Assembly: GCA_964581885.1 (NCBI GenBank)
Contig: CAZOPS010000037.1
Coordinates: forward strand, 1-6,804
Direction of reading: 5' to 3'
Length of the DNA stretch: 6,804 bases
DNA from: JAYEID01 sp964581885
GTDB taxonomy: Bacteria; Patescibacteriota; WWE3; JAUXAW01; JAYEID01
Part shown: piece by piece, positions 1 to 5,264 of the stretch
Position numbering within the stretch: position 1 is the stretch's first letter
Layout of the letters: every line of letters begins with the position of its first letter
The notes under the pieces: model-generated
Told to the model about the DNA's origin: nothing
Database searches by the model: none
The model's input: the letters and a program-made list of their open reading frames with translations, nothing else
Program-made: the position numbers and the translations under genes

Positions 1-1014
1 GAATTAAAAAAATATAAGGATTTGCGGCATGCTGTGGTTAGAGCTGTACAAACTCAGGTAGATCTTTTGGATACTTTGCGGCAGGGTTTAGCAATATTTA
101 TTAAATTCGATTTGGACGAGGTCACAGGTGCAAGTAGTGAAATACCAGAAGGTGATGTAGTTGTTTTGGCCCTAAACCGTCCCCCGAGAAAAGAAGTGAG
201 AATTGGAAAAACATTTGACTTGGACCAATTAGTTTGGATGAATAATGTAGCAGCTACTGCTCTGGTGATAAGTTTGCGGGGGAAAGAGGCAAGATTGTAT
301 TGTATTGATTTGGGAGGTATAAAGCCGGAAAGGAAAGAGCGGGTTCCGGTAGGGGTGAAGGAGGAGCTGGAATATTTACAGCAATTTTCGCCTGTGGATT
401 TTCGGGGCTTGTATCACGGGACAGGTTCGGAAAAAGTAAGTCGGAGGCGGGAAATGGAACGAGAGCAGCTTATAAAAGATGTGAAGGAAGCAATAAAGAC
501 CAAATTAGTGCCGGCCAATTACAGATTTTTAATGATTTATGCCTCATCTAATTTTTCTGAGTTGGTACCTTCTCTAACTGATGATCCGACAGTTGCTCCA
601 GCTAAGACAAAAGTAATTGTGGAAGAGAAAAATATTGAGGATGAGAATGCTTTGAAGGAAGATGCTCGAGAGAAAATTGTTCAAGCTCAAAGGGAACAAA
701 AAGAACAGTTTCTGCATAGGGCTAGGGAGGCGCCAGATCATTACGTAGAAGGGTGGCGTGATGTTGTGCGGGAGGCACGGGAGGGAAGTATTGGTGTGCT
801 TTTTGTAAAGCCTGATTTAGAAAGGAGTGGCTTTGTGTTGGACGGCGAGTTTCCTCATTTGCAAAAGTACCCCGGAAGTCGGAGAGTTTATAACTTAGCG
901 CCATGGGTTGTGCGTAGAGTTGTTAGGACTGGTGGGGAGGTTATTGTTTGGCGGGGGTCGCGCGTGGGCGATGTTTCTGATATTGCAGCTTTTCTTCGAT
1001 TTAGGAGTCAATAG
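1..1014 (+). CDS. baeRF-family (bacterial eRF1-like) protein, 5'-truncated by the window
   Basis: The frame is open from base 1, so the true start lies upstream; a TTG at 22 is possible but has no good ribosome binding site and would remove conserved sequence. About 337 residues are visible. The layout matches the baeRF (bacterial/archaeal eRF1-like) families, probably the family 3 type. An N-terminal region reads RQGLAIFIKFD, then a block with VVLALNRPP leads to VISLRGKEARLYCID. A charged helical middle follows (EQLIKDVKEAIK, and later a Lys/Glu/Gln-rich stretch). The C-terminal L7Ae-like part has GWRDVVREAREGSIGVLFVK, then GGEVIVW and a final DIAAFLRFR. Family knowledge: these proteins are relatives of eRF1/Pelota and are predicted to act on ribosomes; most have no tested function. 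No GGQ-type peptide-release motif is visible in the part seen. It lies 70 bp upstream of hpf on the same strand, which fits a ribosome-related role. Family assignment is by pattern recognition, not a profile search. Confidence 0.75.
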   Translation, partial: ELKKYKDLRHAVVRAVQTQVDLLDTLRQGLAIFIKFDLDEVTGASSEIPEGDVVVLALNRPPRKEVRIGKTFDLDQLVWMNNVAATALVISLRGKEARLYCIDLGGIKPERKERVPVGVKEELEYLQQFSPVDFRGLYHGTGSEKVSRRREMEREQLIKDVKEAIKTKLVPANYRFLMIYASSNFSELVPSLTDDPTVAPAKTKVIVEEKNIEDENALKEDAREKIVQAQREQKEQFLHRAREAPDHYVEGWRDVVREAREGSIGVLFVKPDLERSGFVLDGEFPHLQKYPGSRRVYNLAPWVVRRVVRTGGEVIVWRGSRVGDVSDIAAFLRFRSQ

Positions 1015-1084
1015 AATTATAACCTTTGAGAGTAGTTTATTGGTTGTTCAAAGATAGGAGTAAAAAAATCAGCTTAGAAATTTT

Positions 1085-1393
1085 ATGAGAATTCAAATAA
1101 TTGGTGATGGTATAAAGCTAAATGATCATATTCGAACATTGGTGGATGAAAAACTTGGCCAGCGGTTGGACCAAATGCTTCAGGATTTCGACGAGGAAAT
1201 TAAGACTGCTAAAGTGCGTATCAAGGATCACCCCGAAGGGTACGAGGTTAGCTTTGAGATGTGGTTGCCTGGGAAAGAGCATATTTTTGCTGAGCGTGTT
1301 TCAGATAGGCTTACTCTAGCTTTTACTGAGCTTCGTGAGAGTGTGGAAAAGCAACTAGAACGCTACCGTGGGGAGTTAATCTATGGCCGCTAG
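1085..1393 (+). CDS. hpf: Short-form ribosome hibernation-promoting factor (HPF/RaiA, S30AE family)
   Basis: The 102-residue protein starts MRIQIIGDGIKLNDHIRTLV, the usual first strand and helix of the S30AE/sigma-54-modulation fold. It continues with VDEKLGQRLDQML, then strands around AKVRIKDHPEGYEVSFEMWLPGKEHIFAE, and a last helix LTLAFTELRESVEKQLERYR. Family knowledge: short HPF/RaiA proteins bind the 30S decoding region of idle 70S ribosomes during starvation or stress. The length matches the short form; the C-terminal dimerisation domain of long HPF is absent. ATG 1085 is the only start available, because an in-frame TAA lies at 1061 and no ATG, GTG or TTG comes between. No Shine-Dalgarno sits at normal distance; an AGGAG at 1056-1060 is 24 nt away, too far. 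It may be co-transcribed with the upstream baeRF gene (70 bp gap). It ends TAG and converges on the - strand gene. Confidence 0.88.
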   Translation: MRIQIIGDGIKLNDHIRTLVDEKLGQRLDQMLQDFDEEIKTAKVRIKDHPEGYEVSFEMWLPGKEHIFAERVSDRLTLAFTELRESVEKQLERYRGELIYGR

Positions 1394-1402
1394 GAGAAAA
1401 AT

Positions 1403-1444
1403 AAAAAAAAAACCCCGTGGTACAACGGTCTGTAACCACGGGTT
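1403..1444 (-). terminator. Intrinsic terminator of the - strand gene
   Basis: A perfect 8-bp GC-rich stem is formed by 1414-1421 (CCCGTGGT) and 1435-1442 (ACCACGGG) around a 13-nt loop. Bases 1443-1444 can extend pairing to 1411-1412 past one bulged C. Read on the - strand, the stem is followed by a 10-base T run (A run 1403-1412 on +). It lies 20 nt beyond the stop codon of the 1464-2057 gene. On the + strand there is no T run after the stem, so it should work poorly for hpf. Confidence 0.88.
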
Positions 1445-1463
1445 GTGGTCAGGCGTAGCTCTT

Positions 1464-2057
1464 CTAGTCTTCTAGCAAGGTTTCAAGGTAACCCGTTCCA
1501 CTTTCGAAGTTCAAGTTCCCCCGTACAGGTATTTTTCCGAACGGTGTATTTATGTTGCCGCGGATAGTTATAAGCTTTTTGCCTCTCCGCCAGCCGTGGT
1601 GCATATCTACTGCGAAAACTATATCTTCCGTTCTACCGTTTTCTCTTTCGACCGAGAGACAAATGGTTGGTGGGCTAGAGTTATTGTTTTCACAGTTGGC
1701 CCGTGCGTCTTGAAGCCTATCCTCTAGATCTTCGGGAATTTCTGCGACTTTGAGAAAGGCATCCTTGGTTACCGGAGGTAAAAGTGTTGATTGTATACTG
1801 GGGCTTAGTTCTATTGACCCTTCGTAAGGCCCCTCTTCATTTGGATTATATTTTCGGACAATTACTGCTTCGTACGGATCAGCGCAGACCCCGTAGAAAT
1901 CCTCCTTATTTTCCGTACTGTCGATCTCCCAAAGATAATGGACGGTAACCATCTTCCCATTATCCAGTTGGAATTCTAGTCCAACGTTGTAGTTCTCCTT
2001 TCCCAGGTTAAATACATCTTCGTTGGGTCCGTGCAGAATCCTTGCTTTCTGTGACAT
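1464..2057 (-). CDS. Hypothetical soluble protein, family not recognised
   Basis: This is a complete 197-residue reading frame on the opposite strand to all its neighbours. I do not recognise the family. The protein is acidic, with no signal peptide and no membrane segment. Alternating hydrophobic/polar stretches (VGLEFQLDNGKMVTVHYLWEID, YEAVIVRKY, KKLITIRGNI, IPVRGNLNFESGTGYLETLL) suggest a mostly beta fold. A helical region near residues 98-122 (KDAFLKVAEIPEDLEDRLQDA) links to an Asn/Ser-rich loop. There are two Cys (59 and 122) and no obvious catalytic motif. The case that it is real rests on signals around it: AAGGAG four bases before the ATG, a promoter-like pair upstream, and a strong intrinsic terminator 20 nt after the stop. 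C-ending codons such as AAC look commoner than in neighbouring genes, which could mean recent acquisition; this is impression, not measurement. It forms its own transcription unit. Confidence 0.8.
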   Translation of the reverse strand: MSQKARILHGPNEDVFNLGKENYNVGLEFQLDNGKMVTVHYLWEIDSTENKEDFYGVCADPYEAVIVRKYNPNEEGPYEGSIELSPSIQSTLLPPVTKDAFLKVAEIPEDLEDRLQDARANCENNNSSPPTICLSVERENGRTEDIVFAVDMHHGWRRGKKLITIRGNINTPFGKIPVRGNLNFESGTGYLETLLED

Positions 2058-2060
2058 TGT

Positions 2061-2067
2061 TCTCCTT
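2061..2067 (-). promoter_or_regulatory. Strong Shine-Dalgarno of the - strand gene
   Basis: On the - strand this reads AAGGAGA, with three bases before the ATG (GGAG to ATG spacing of four). It fixes the start at 2057 and is much stronger than anything upstream of hpf, the aminotransferase or glmS. Confidence 0.8.
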
Positions 2068-2076
2068 TCTTCTGTG

Positions 2077-2121
2077 ATAGGTTTTTGTGTGGATTATTAT
2101 GATAACAAATCTTAAACCTAT
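2077..2121. repeat. 8-bp inverted repeat in the divergent intergenic region
   Basis: ATAGGTTT (2077-2084) and AAACCTAT (2114-2121) are perfect inverted copies 29 bases apart, centred near 2099. The centre falls on the proposed -10 box of the - strand gene. The arrangement is compatible with an operator, or with a weak stem in the leader, but two 8-bp arms in AT-rich DNA could also be chance. Confidence 0.4.
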
Positions 2122-2127
2122 TTTCTA
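2099..2127 (-). promoter_or_regulatory. Candidate sigma-70-type promoter for the - strand gene
   Basis: On the - strand, TAGAAA (2127-2122; four of six to TTGACA) is followed after 17 bases by TATCAT (2104-2099; five of six to TATAAT). Transcription would begin near 2092, giving a leader of about 35 nt with the Shine-Dalgarno at its end. The call is by consensus only. Confidence 0.4.
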
Positions 2128-2170
2128 GAGTTTGTGATGTGTTGGAACCCCTATCGTTTACAGTAGTGTA

Positions 2171-3067
2171 ATGGCAATTTTTTATCTGAACGGGGAGTTT
2201 GTTCCCCAAGAAGAAGCTAGAGTTGGGGTTTTGGATTTGGGACTGCTTCGCGGTTATGGTGTTTTTGAGTTTTTGCGAACTTACTCAGGAAAATTTTTTC
2301 TGTTGGACAAGCACTTGGAAAGATTTTGGAATTCTGCCCACACGATAGATTTGGACCTCCCTTTATCTAAGAGGGAGTTGAAGACTGTATTAAAAGAACT
2401 CATAAAGAGAAATGGGTTTGAGAGTGCGGCAGTTCGTCTGGTTCTTACTGGTGGTACATCCCCCGATGGCTTTACTAAGTCCGAAAATGATCCTAATTTT
2501 TTTATAGTTGCGCATAGGTTACACCCGCTTTCGGAGAGGCTCTATAAGCAAGGTGTAAAACTAATTACGCTGGAGCACGAACGGATATATCCCCGTGCAA
2601 AGACATTGAGTTACACTAAAGCGTTTGCAAATCATTCTCGAAGAGATGGGGCAGAAGCTTATGAGATTGTCTATACCAAGAGCGGCAAAATTTATGAAGC
2701 TGCCACAGCTAATTTCTTTTTGGTGAAAGGAACTACTTTAATTACAGCAGAGAAAGATATTCTTTTGGGTCTAACACGCGGTGTAGTTTTGGATTTAGCA
2801 AAAGAATGGTTTAAGATTGAAAAGCGGAAGCCGTTGGTGGGTGAGTTGGAAGAAGCAGACGAGGCGTTTATTACCTCTACTAATAAAGAAGTTTTACCTG
2901 TGGTGCAGGTCGAAGAAACTGTTATTGGTTCAGGTTCGCCTGGTCCGCGAACAAAGAAAATAATGGAAATGTTTAGAGATTTTGTTGGTGACTATTTTGC
3001 CGACCCAGTGACTTTGGAAATGGAGGGGAAAGCTTCGAGAAGACTTTCTTTTACGCATAACGCGTAA
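2171..3067 (+). CDS. Class IV PLP aminotransferase (branched-chain / D-amino-acid type)
   Basis: This 298-residue protein has the fold-type IV transaminase pattern. The N-terminus is YLNGEFVPQEEARVGVLDLG, then GYGVFEFLRTY and HLERFWNSA, with Arg51 as likely phosphate ligand. Lys144 in AKTLSY is the likely Schiff-base lysine; it lies 32 residues before Glu176 (IYEAATANFF), the spacing known in D-amino-acid aminotransferase. LGLTR (199-203) and TSTNKE (235-240) complete the cofactor pocket. Family knowledge: members transfer amino groups between 2-oxoglutarate or similar acceptors and branched-chain or D-amino acids; others are aminodeoxychorismate lyases. Substrate cannot be fixed from sequence. 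TST at 235-237 resembles D-amino-acid aminotransferase more than the SGT of IlvE, whereas the overall look resembles proteins usually labelled branched-chain aminotransferase. A tail of about 20 residues follows the usual family end. There is no Shine-Dalgarno before ATG 2171. The gene sits 95 bp before glmS, with no terminator between, so co-transcription is possible. Confidence 0.88.
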   Translation: MAIFYLNGEFVPQEEARVGVLDLGLLRGYGVFEFLRTYSGKFFLLDKHLERFWNSAHTIDLDLPLSKRELKTVLKELIKRNGFESAAVRLVLTGGTSPDGFTKSENDPNFFIVAHRLHPLSERLYKQGVKLITLEHERIYPRAKTLSYTKAFANHSRRDGAEAYEIVYTKSGKIYEAATANFFLVKGTTLITAEKDILLGLTRGVVLDLAKEWFKIEKRKPLVGELEEADEAFITSTNKEVLPVVQVEETVIGSGSPGPRTKKIMEMFRDFVGDYFADPVTLEMEGKASRRLSFTHNA

Positions 3068-3081
3068 CGAACGCTTTTACA

Positions 3082-3087
3082 TATAAT
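3082..3087 (+). promoter_or_regulatory. Candidate -10 box upstream of glmS
   Basis: An exact TATAAT lies 75 bp before the glmS ATG and just after the aminotransferase stop. No convincing -35 element is found at 16-18 bp spacing. If used, it would give glmS a leader of about 70 nt that contains the heptamer repeat. Confidence 0.35.
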
Positions 3088-3123
3088 GCCGCAATTCCTG
3101 GGGCTGGTTTGACTATTTTTTCT

Positions 3124-3158
3124 TACTGACTACTGACAACTGAATACTGATCACTGCT
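3124..3158 (+). repeat. Five-unit 7-bp tandem repeat directly before glmS
   Basis: Five consecutive heptamers share the core ACTG: TACTGAC, TACTGAC, AACTGAA, TACTGAT, CACTGCT. The array ends four bases before the glmS ATG and occupies the place where a Shine-Dalgarno would be expected. It is too short and too regular in period 7 to be a CRISPR array. Function is unknown. Confidence 0.75.
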
Positions 3159-3162
3159 TATT

Positions 3163-5187
3163 ATGTGTGGAATTATTGCTTATAACGGAAATAGAAAGGT
3201 CGTACCTATTTTGGTTGAGGGATTAGGGCGGCTTGAGTATCGCGGTTATGATAGCGCAGGTATTTGTGTGGCTAGGAATAACCAGCTGAAGGTGGTAAAG
3301 AGGAAGGGGGAGGTTTCCGAGTTGAAGCGGGAAGTAGAAAGAGCTGATCTTACGGGTTCTTTGGGAATTGCCCATACCCGCTGGGCAACCCATGGCGAGC
3401 CTAACCACAGCAATGCTCACCCCCATTTAGATTGTTCTGGGCAAATTGCGATTGTCCATAATGGAATTATTGAAAATTACAAAGCATTAAAGAAAATGCT
3501 TTGTGAGCGTGGTCACGAGTTCCGATCGGAAACAGACAGCGAAGTTGTTGCGCATTTAATTGAGGATTTCCTGTGTTTGGCTGGCAAGGAGAAATCCAAC
3601 CTTTCTTCTCCCTTTTCGAGCTCTCCGATCCCGACTTGTCGGGAATCGGAAGAACGAGAAATCAAAAAAGAAGAAATTTCCTATTGTGGTTTCTCTCCCG
3701 ACCAGGTCGGGATCGAAACGGACCAAGATTCGCTTCCTTTGAAACAAGCAACCTGTTCTGCTCTCAAATGTATAGAAGGTACCTTTGGTTTAGCTGTGGC
3801 TTTTGCAGGAAGCGATAAAATAATTGCTGCCCGCCGCGGTTCCCCTCTTTTACTTGGAATTGGTGAAAATGAAATGTTTGTTGCTTCTGATGCATCAGCT
3901 ATTTTGGAGCATACTAACGACGTGGTTTATTTGGAAGAGAATGAGGTTGCTGTAATTTCTAAGGATGATTATCAAGTTAGAGATTTTGAAGGCAATCATG
4001 TGAGCAAGAAGGTAAAGGAGATTCAGTGGTCTCTGGAACAGATTGAAAAGAACAATTACAAGTATTTCATGCATAAAGAGATTTTTGAGCAGCCAGAGGC
4101 GGTGCGGAATAATTTGCGCGGTCGTTTGAGGGAAAACGAAATTAAGCTAAGCGTGGATATTGATTTTTCTCATCTAAAGAAGATAGTAGTTTCTGCTTGT
4201 GGCACAAGCTGGCATGCTGCATTGATTGGTAAATATTTGATTGAAAGTCTGTGCAGAATTCCAGTTGAGGTAGATTATGCTTCTGAACTTCGTTATCGCA
4301 ATCCTGTTTTTGATGAGGGAACTCTTTTTATTGCTATTTCCCAATCCGGAGAAACAGCAGATACGCTAGCAGCTTTGCGGGAAGCTAAACAAAAGGGCGC
4401 TCAAACTTTGGGAATTGTTAATGTAGTTGGTTCCACAATTGCTAGGGAAGTTGATTCCGGTATTTATCTGCATGCTGGTCCGGAAATTGGTGTGGCTAGC
4501 ACCAAGGCTTTTACCACTGAAATTTCCAGTTTAGTTCTTCTTTCATTATATTTAAGAGATCTTGTTGGTGTAGATAAAGGGCCGGCCGATTCCCCAAAGC
4601 CCGGCTTTAAGACCGGCCCCAAAGCCTGGCTTTTATCCTCGGCCGGCCCGGGGTTACACAAAGAACTCCACTCCATCCCTTCCAAAATGCAAACCGTTCT
4701 AGAAAATACTAGTCCTATTATGGAAGTCTCCAAGCGCTTCAAAGACGCTCATGATTTTCTTTTCCTCGCCCGTGGTATTAACTTTCCAATTGCTTTGGAA
4801 GGTGCCCTTAAGCTTAAAGAACTTTCTTATGCTCACGCCGAAGGTTACCCGGCGGGAGAAATGAAACACGGCCCAATTGCACTAATTGAAAAGGGGACAC
4901 CAGTAGTTTTTATTGCTACCACTTCCGAAACACTGGAAAAAACAATTAGTAATATGGAAGAGGTACGCGCGCGTGGTGGAGAATTAATTGTGGTGGTGGA
5001 TGAGGAGTCAAGAGAAAAAGTTGGAGATCTTGCTCAGCAAAAATTTCTGGTTCCCAAAACTTTGGAATTATTGTCTCCGCTTCTTAACGTTCTTCCTTTG
5101 CAACTCCTTTCTTATTATATAGCCGACCTCCGTGGCCTTAATATAGACAAGCCCCGCAATCTTGCTAAATCAGTAACTGTTGAGTAG
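3163..5187 (+). CDS. glmS: Glutamine--fructose-6-phosphate aminotransferase (isomerizing), with two in-frame insertions
   Basis: GlmS converts fructose-6-phosphate and glutamine to glucosamine-6-phosphate (EC 2.6.1.16), the first step to UDP-GlcNAc for cell wall and glycans. The N-terminal glutaminase domain starts MCGIIAYNG, so Cys2 becomes the nucleophile after Met removal; EYRGYDSAGI, HTRWATHG, HNGIIENY and SETDSE are intact. The first SIS domain carries CGTSWHA (346-352), SQSGETADT (from 393) and GPEIGVASTKAFT (Lys448). The second carries ARGINFPIALEGALKLKELSY and MKHGPIAL (567-574), and the end is DKPRNLAKSVTVE. All key motifs are present, so the enzyme should be active. At 674 residues it is about 65 longer than the usual ~609. 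The extra sequence is one stretch around residues 138-193, in the glutaminase domain, and one around 473-497, between the two SIS domains. Both coincide with palindromic DNA. No Shine-Dalgarno precedes the ATG, but Cys must follow Met, which fixes the start. No glmS ribozyme fits in the 95-bp upstream gap. Confidence 0.97.
   Translation: MCGIIAYNGNRKVVPILVEGLGRLEYRGYDSAGICVARNNQLKVVKRKGEVSELKREVERADLTGSLGIAHTRWATHGEPNHSNAHPHLDCSGQIAIVHNGIIENYKALKKMLCERGHEFRSETDSEVVAHLIEDFLCLAGKEKSNLSSPFSSSPIPTCRESEEREIKKEEISYCGFSPDQVGIETDQDSLPLKQATCSALKCIEGTFGLAVAFAGSDKIIAARRGSPLLLGIGENEMFVASDASAILEHTNDVVYLEENEVAVISKDDYQVRDFEGNHVSKKVKEIQWSLEQIEKNNYKYFMHKEIFEQPEAVRNNLRGRLRENEIKLSVDIDFSHLKKIVVSACGTSWHAALIGKYLIESLCRIPVEVDYASELRYRNPVFDEGTLFIAISQSGETADTLAALREAKQKGAQTLGIVNVVGSTIAREVDSGIYLHAGPEIGVASTKAFTTEISSLVLLSLYLRDLVGVDKGPADSPKPGFKTGPKAWLLSSAGPGLHKELHSIPSKMQTVLENTSPIMEVSKRFKDAHDFLFLARGINFPIALEGALKLKELSYAHAEGYPAGEMKHGPIALIEKGTPVVFIATTSETLEKTISNMEEVRARGGELIVVVDEESREKVGDLAQQKFLVPKTLELLSPLLNVLPLQLLSYYIADLRGLNIDKPRNLAKSVTVE
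3625..3649. repeat. Palindromic hairpin A inside glmS insertion 1
   Basis: CCGATCCCGAC (3625-3635) and GTCGGGAATCGG (3638-3649) form an 11-bp stem with one bulged A and a 2-nt centre. Looser pairing extends outward, to about 3614 and 3662. It encodes part of the low-complexity stretch SSSPIPTCRESEERE, absent from ordinary GlmS. Confidence 0.8.
3697..3711. repeat. Palindromic hairpin B inside glmS insertion 1
   Basis: CCCGACC (3697-3703) and GGTCGGG (3705-3711) form a perfect 7-bp inverted repeat about a single central base. Its CCCGAC/GTCGGG core, followed by ATCG, matches hairpin A located about 70 bp upstream, so the two look like copies of one element type. Confidence 0.8.
4579..4649. repeat. 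Nested GC-rich palindromic element (glmS insertion 2)
   Basis: The outer arms GGGCCGGCCGA (4579-4589) and TCGGCCGGCCC (4639-4649) are a perfect 11-bp inverted repeat. Inside are two 17-bp direct repeats, 4592-4608 and 4617-4633, with 16 of 17 bases identical. Each is itself a palindrome with AAAGCC and GGCTTT arms around one base. CCGGCCC at 4613-4619 offers alternative pairing with the left arm. The element stays in frame and encodes a Gly/Pro/Lys-rich linker absent from typical GlmS. It is far richer in GC than the flanking gene. Confidence 0.88.
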
Positions 5188-5217
5188 TTTTTAGATTTTT
5201 AGAATTAGATGTTATTG

Positions 5218-5223
5218 TATAAT
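5218..5223 (+). promoter_or_regulatory. Candidate -10 box for the M50 protease gene
   Basis: An exact TATAAT lies 41 bp before the M50 start and 30 bp after the glmS stop. The -35 region is only T-rich without a clear TTGACA-like hexamer. Transcription would begin near 5230, leaving a leader of about 35 nt that holds the Shine-Dalgarno. Confidence 0.45.
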
Positions 5224-5252
5224 TAGATAAGCTGGGAGGTTGGTTAATACAA

Positions 5253-5260
5253 GAGGGGGG
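5253..5260 (+). promoter_or_regulatory. Shine-Dalgarno of the M50 protease gene
   Basis: GAGGGGGG ends four bases before ATG 5265 and supports that start. A second GGGAGG lies upstream near 5234, too far to serve this ATG. Confidence 0.7.
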
Positions 5261-5264
5261 ATAA

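Noticed and set aside
1056..1060. AGGAG as ribosome binding site of hpf
   Set aside because: It is 24 nt from the ATG and an in-frame stop at 1061 rules out an earlier start.
2618..2620. Lys150 as catalytic lysine of the aminotransferase
   Set aside because: Alignment by eye to D-amino-acid aminotransferase (Lys 32 residues before the conserved Glu) points to Lys144 instead.
3124..3158. Heptamer array as a CRISPR remnant
   Set aside because: Units are 7 bp with no spacers and there are no cas genes.
3068..3162. glmS ribozyme/riboswitch upstream of glmS
   Set aside because: The gap is only 95 bp, is dominated by the heptamer array and AT-rich sequence, and shows none of the paired core expected of the glmS ribozyme.
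3520..3531. Perfect 12-bp palindrome TTCCGATCGGAA in glmS
   Set aside because: It encodes the conserved EFRSE segment of the glutaminase domain, so it is explained by coding sequence. It lies outside the insertion, although it shares CCGATC with hairpin A.
3560..3818. Alternative-frame reading frames over insertion 1, or a frameshift in glmS there
   Set aside because: The glmS frame stays open across the insertion and resumes conserved sequence on both sides; the other frames are low-complexity by-products.
4464..4742. Antisense reading frame opposite glmS
   Set aside because: It is the complement of conserved SIS-domain codons, with no ribosome binding site and no recognisable protein.
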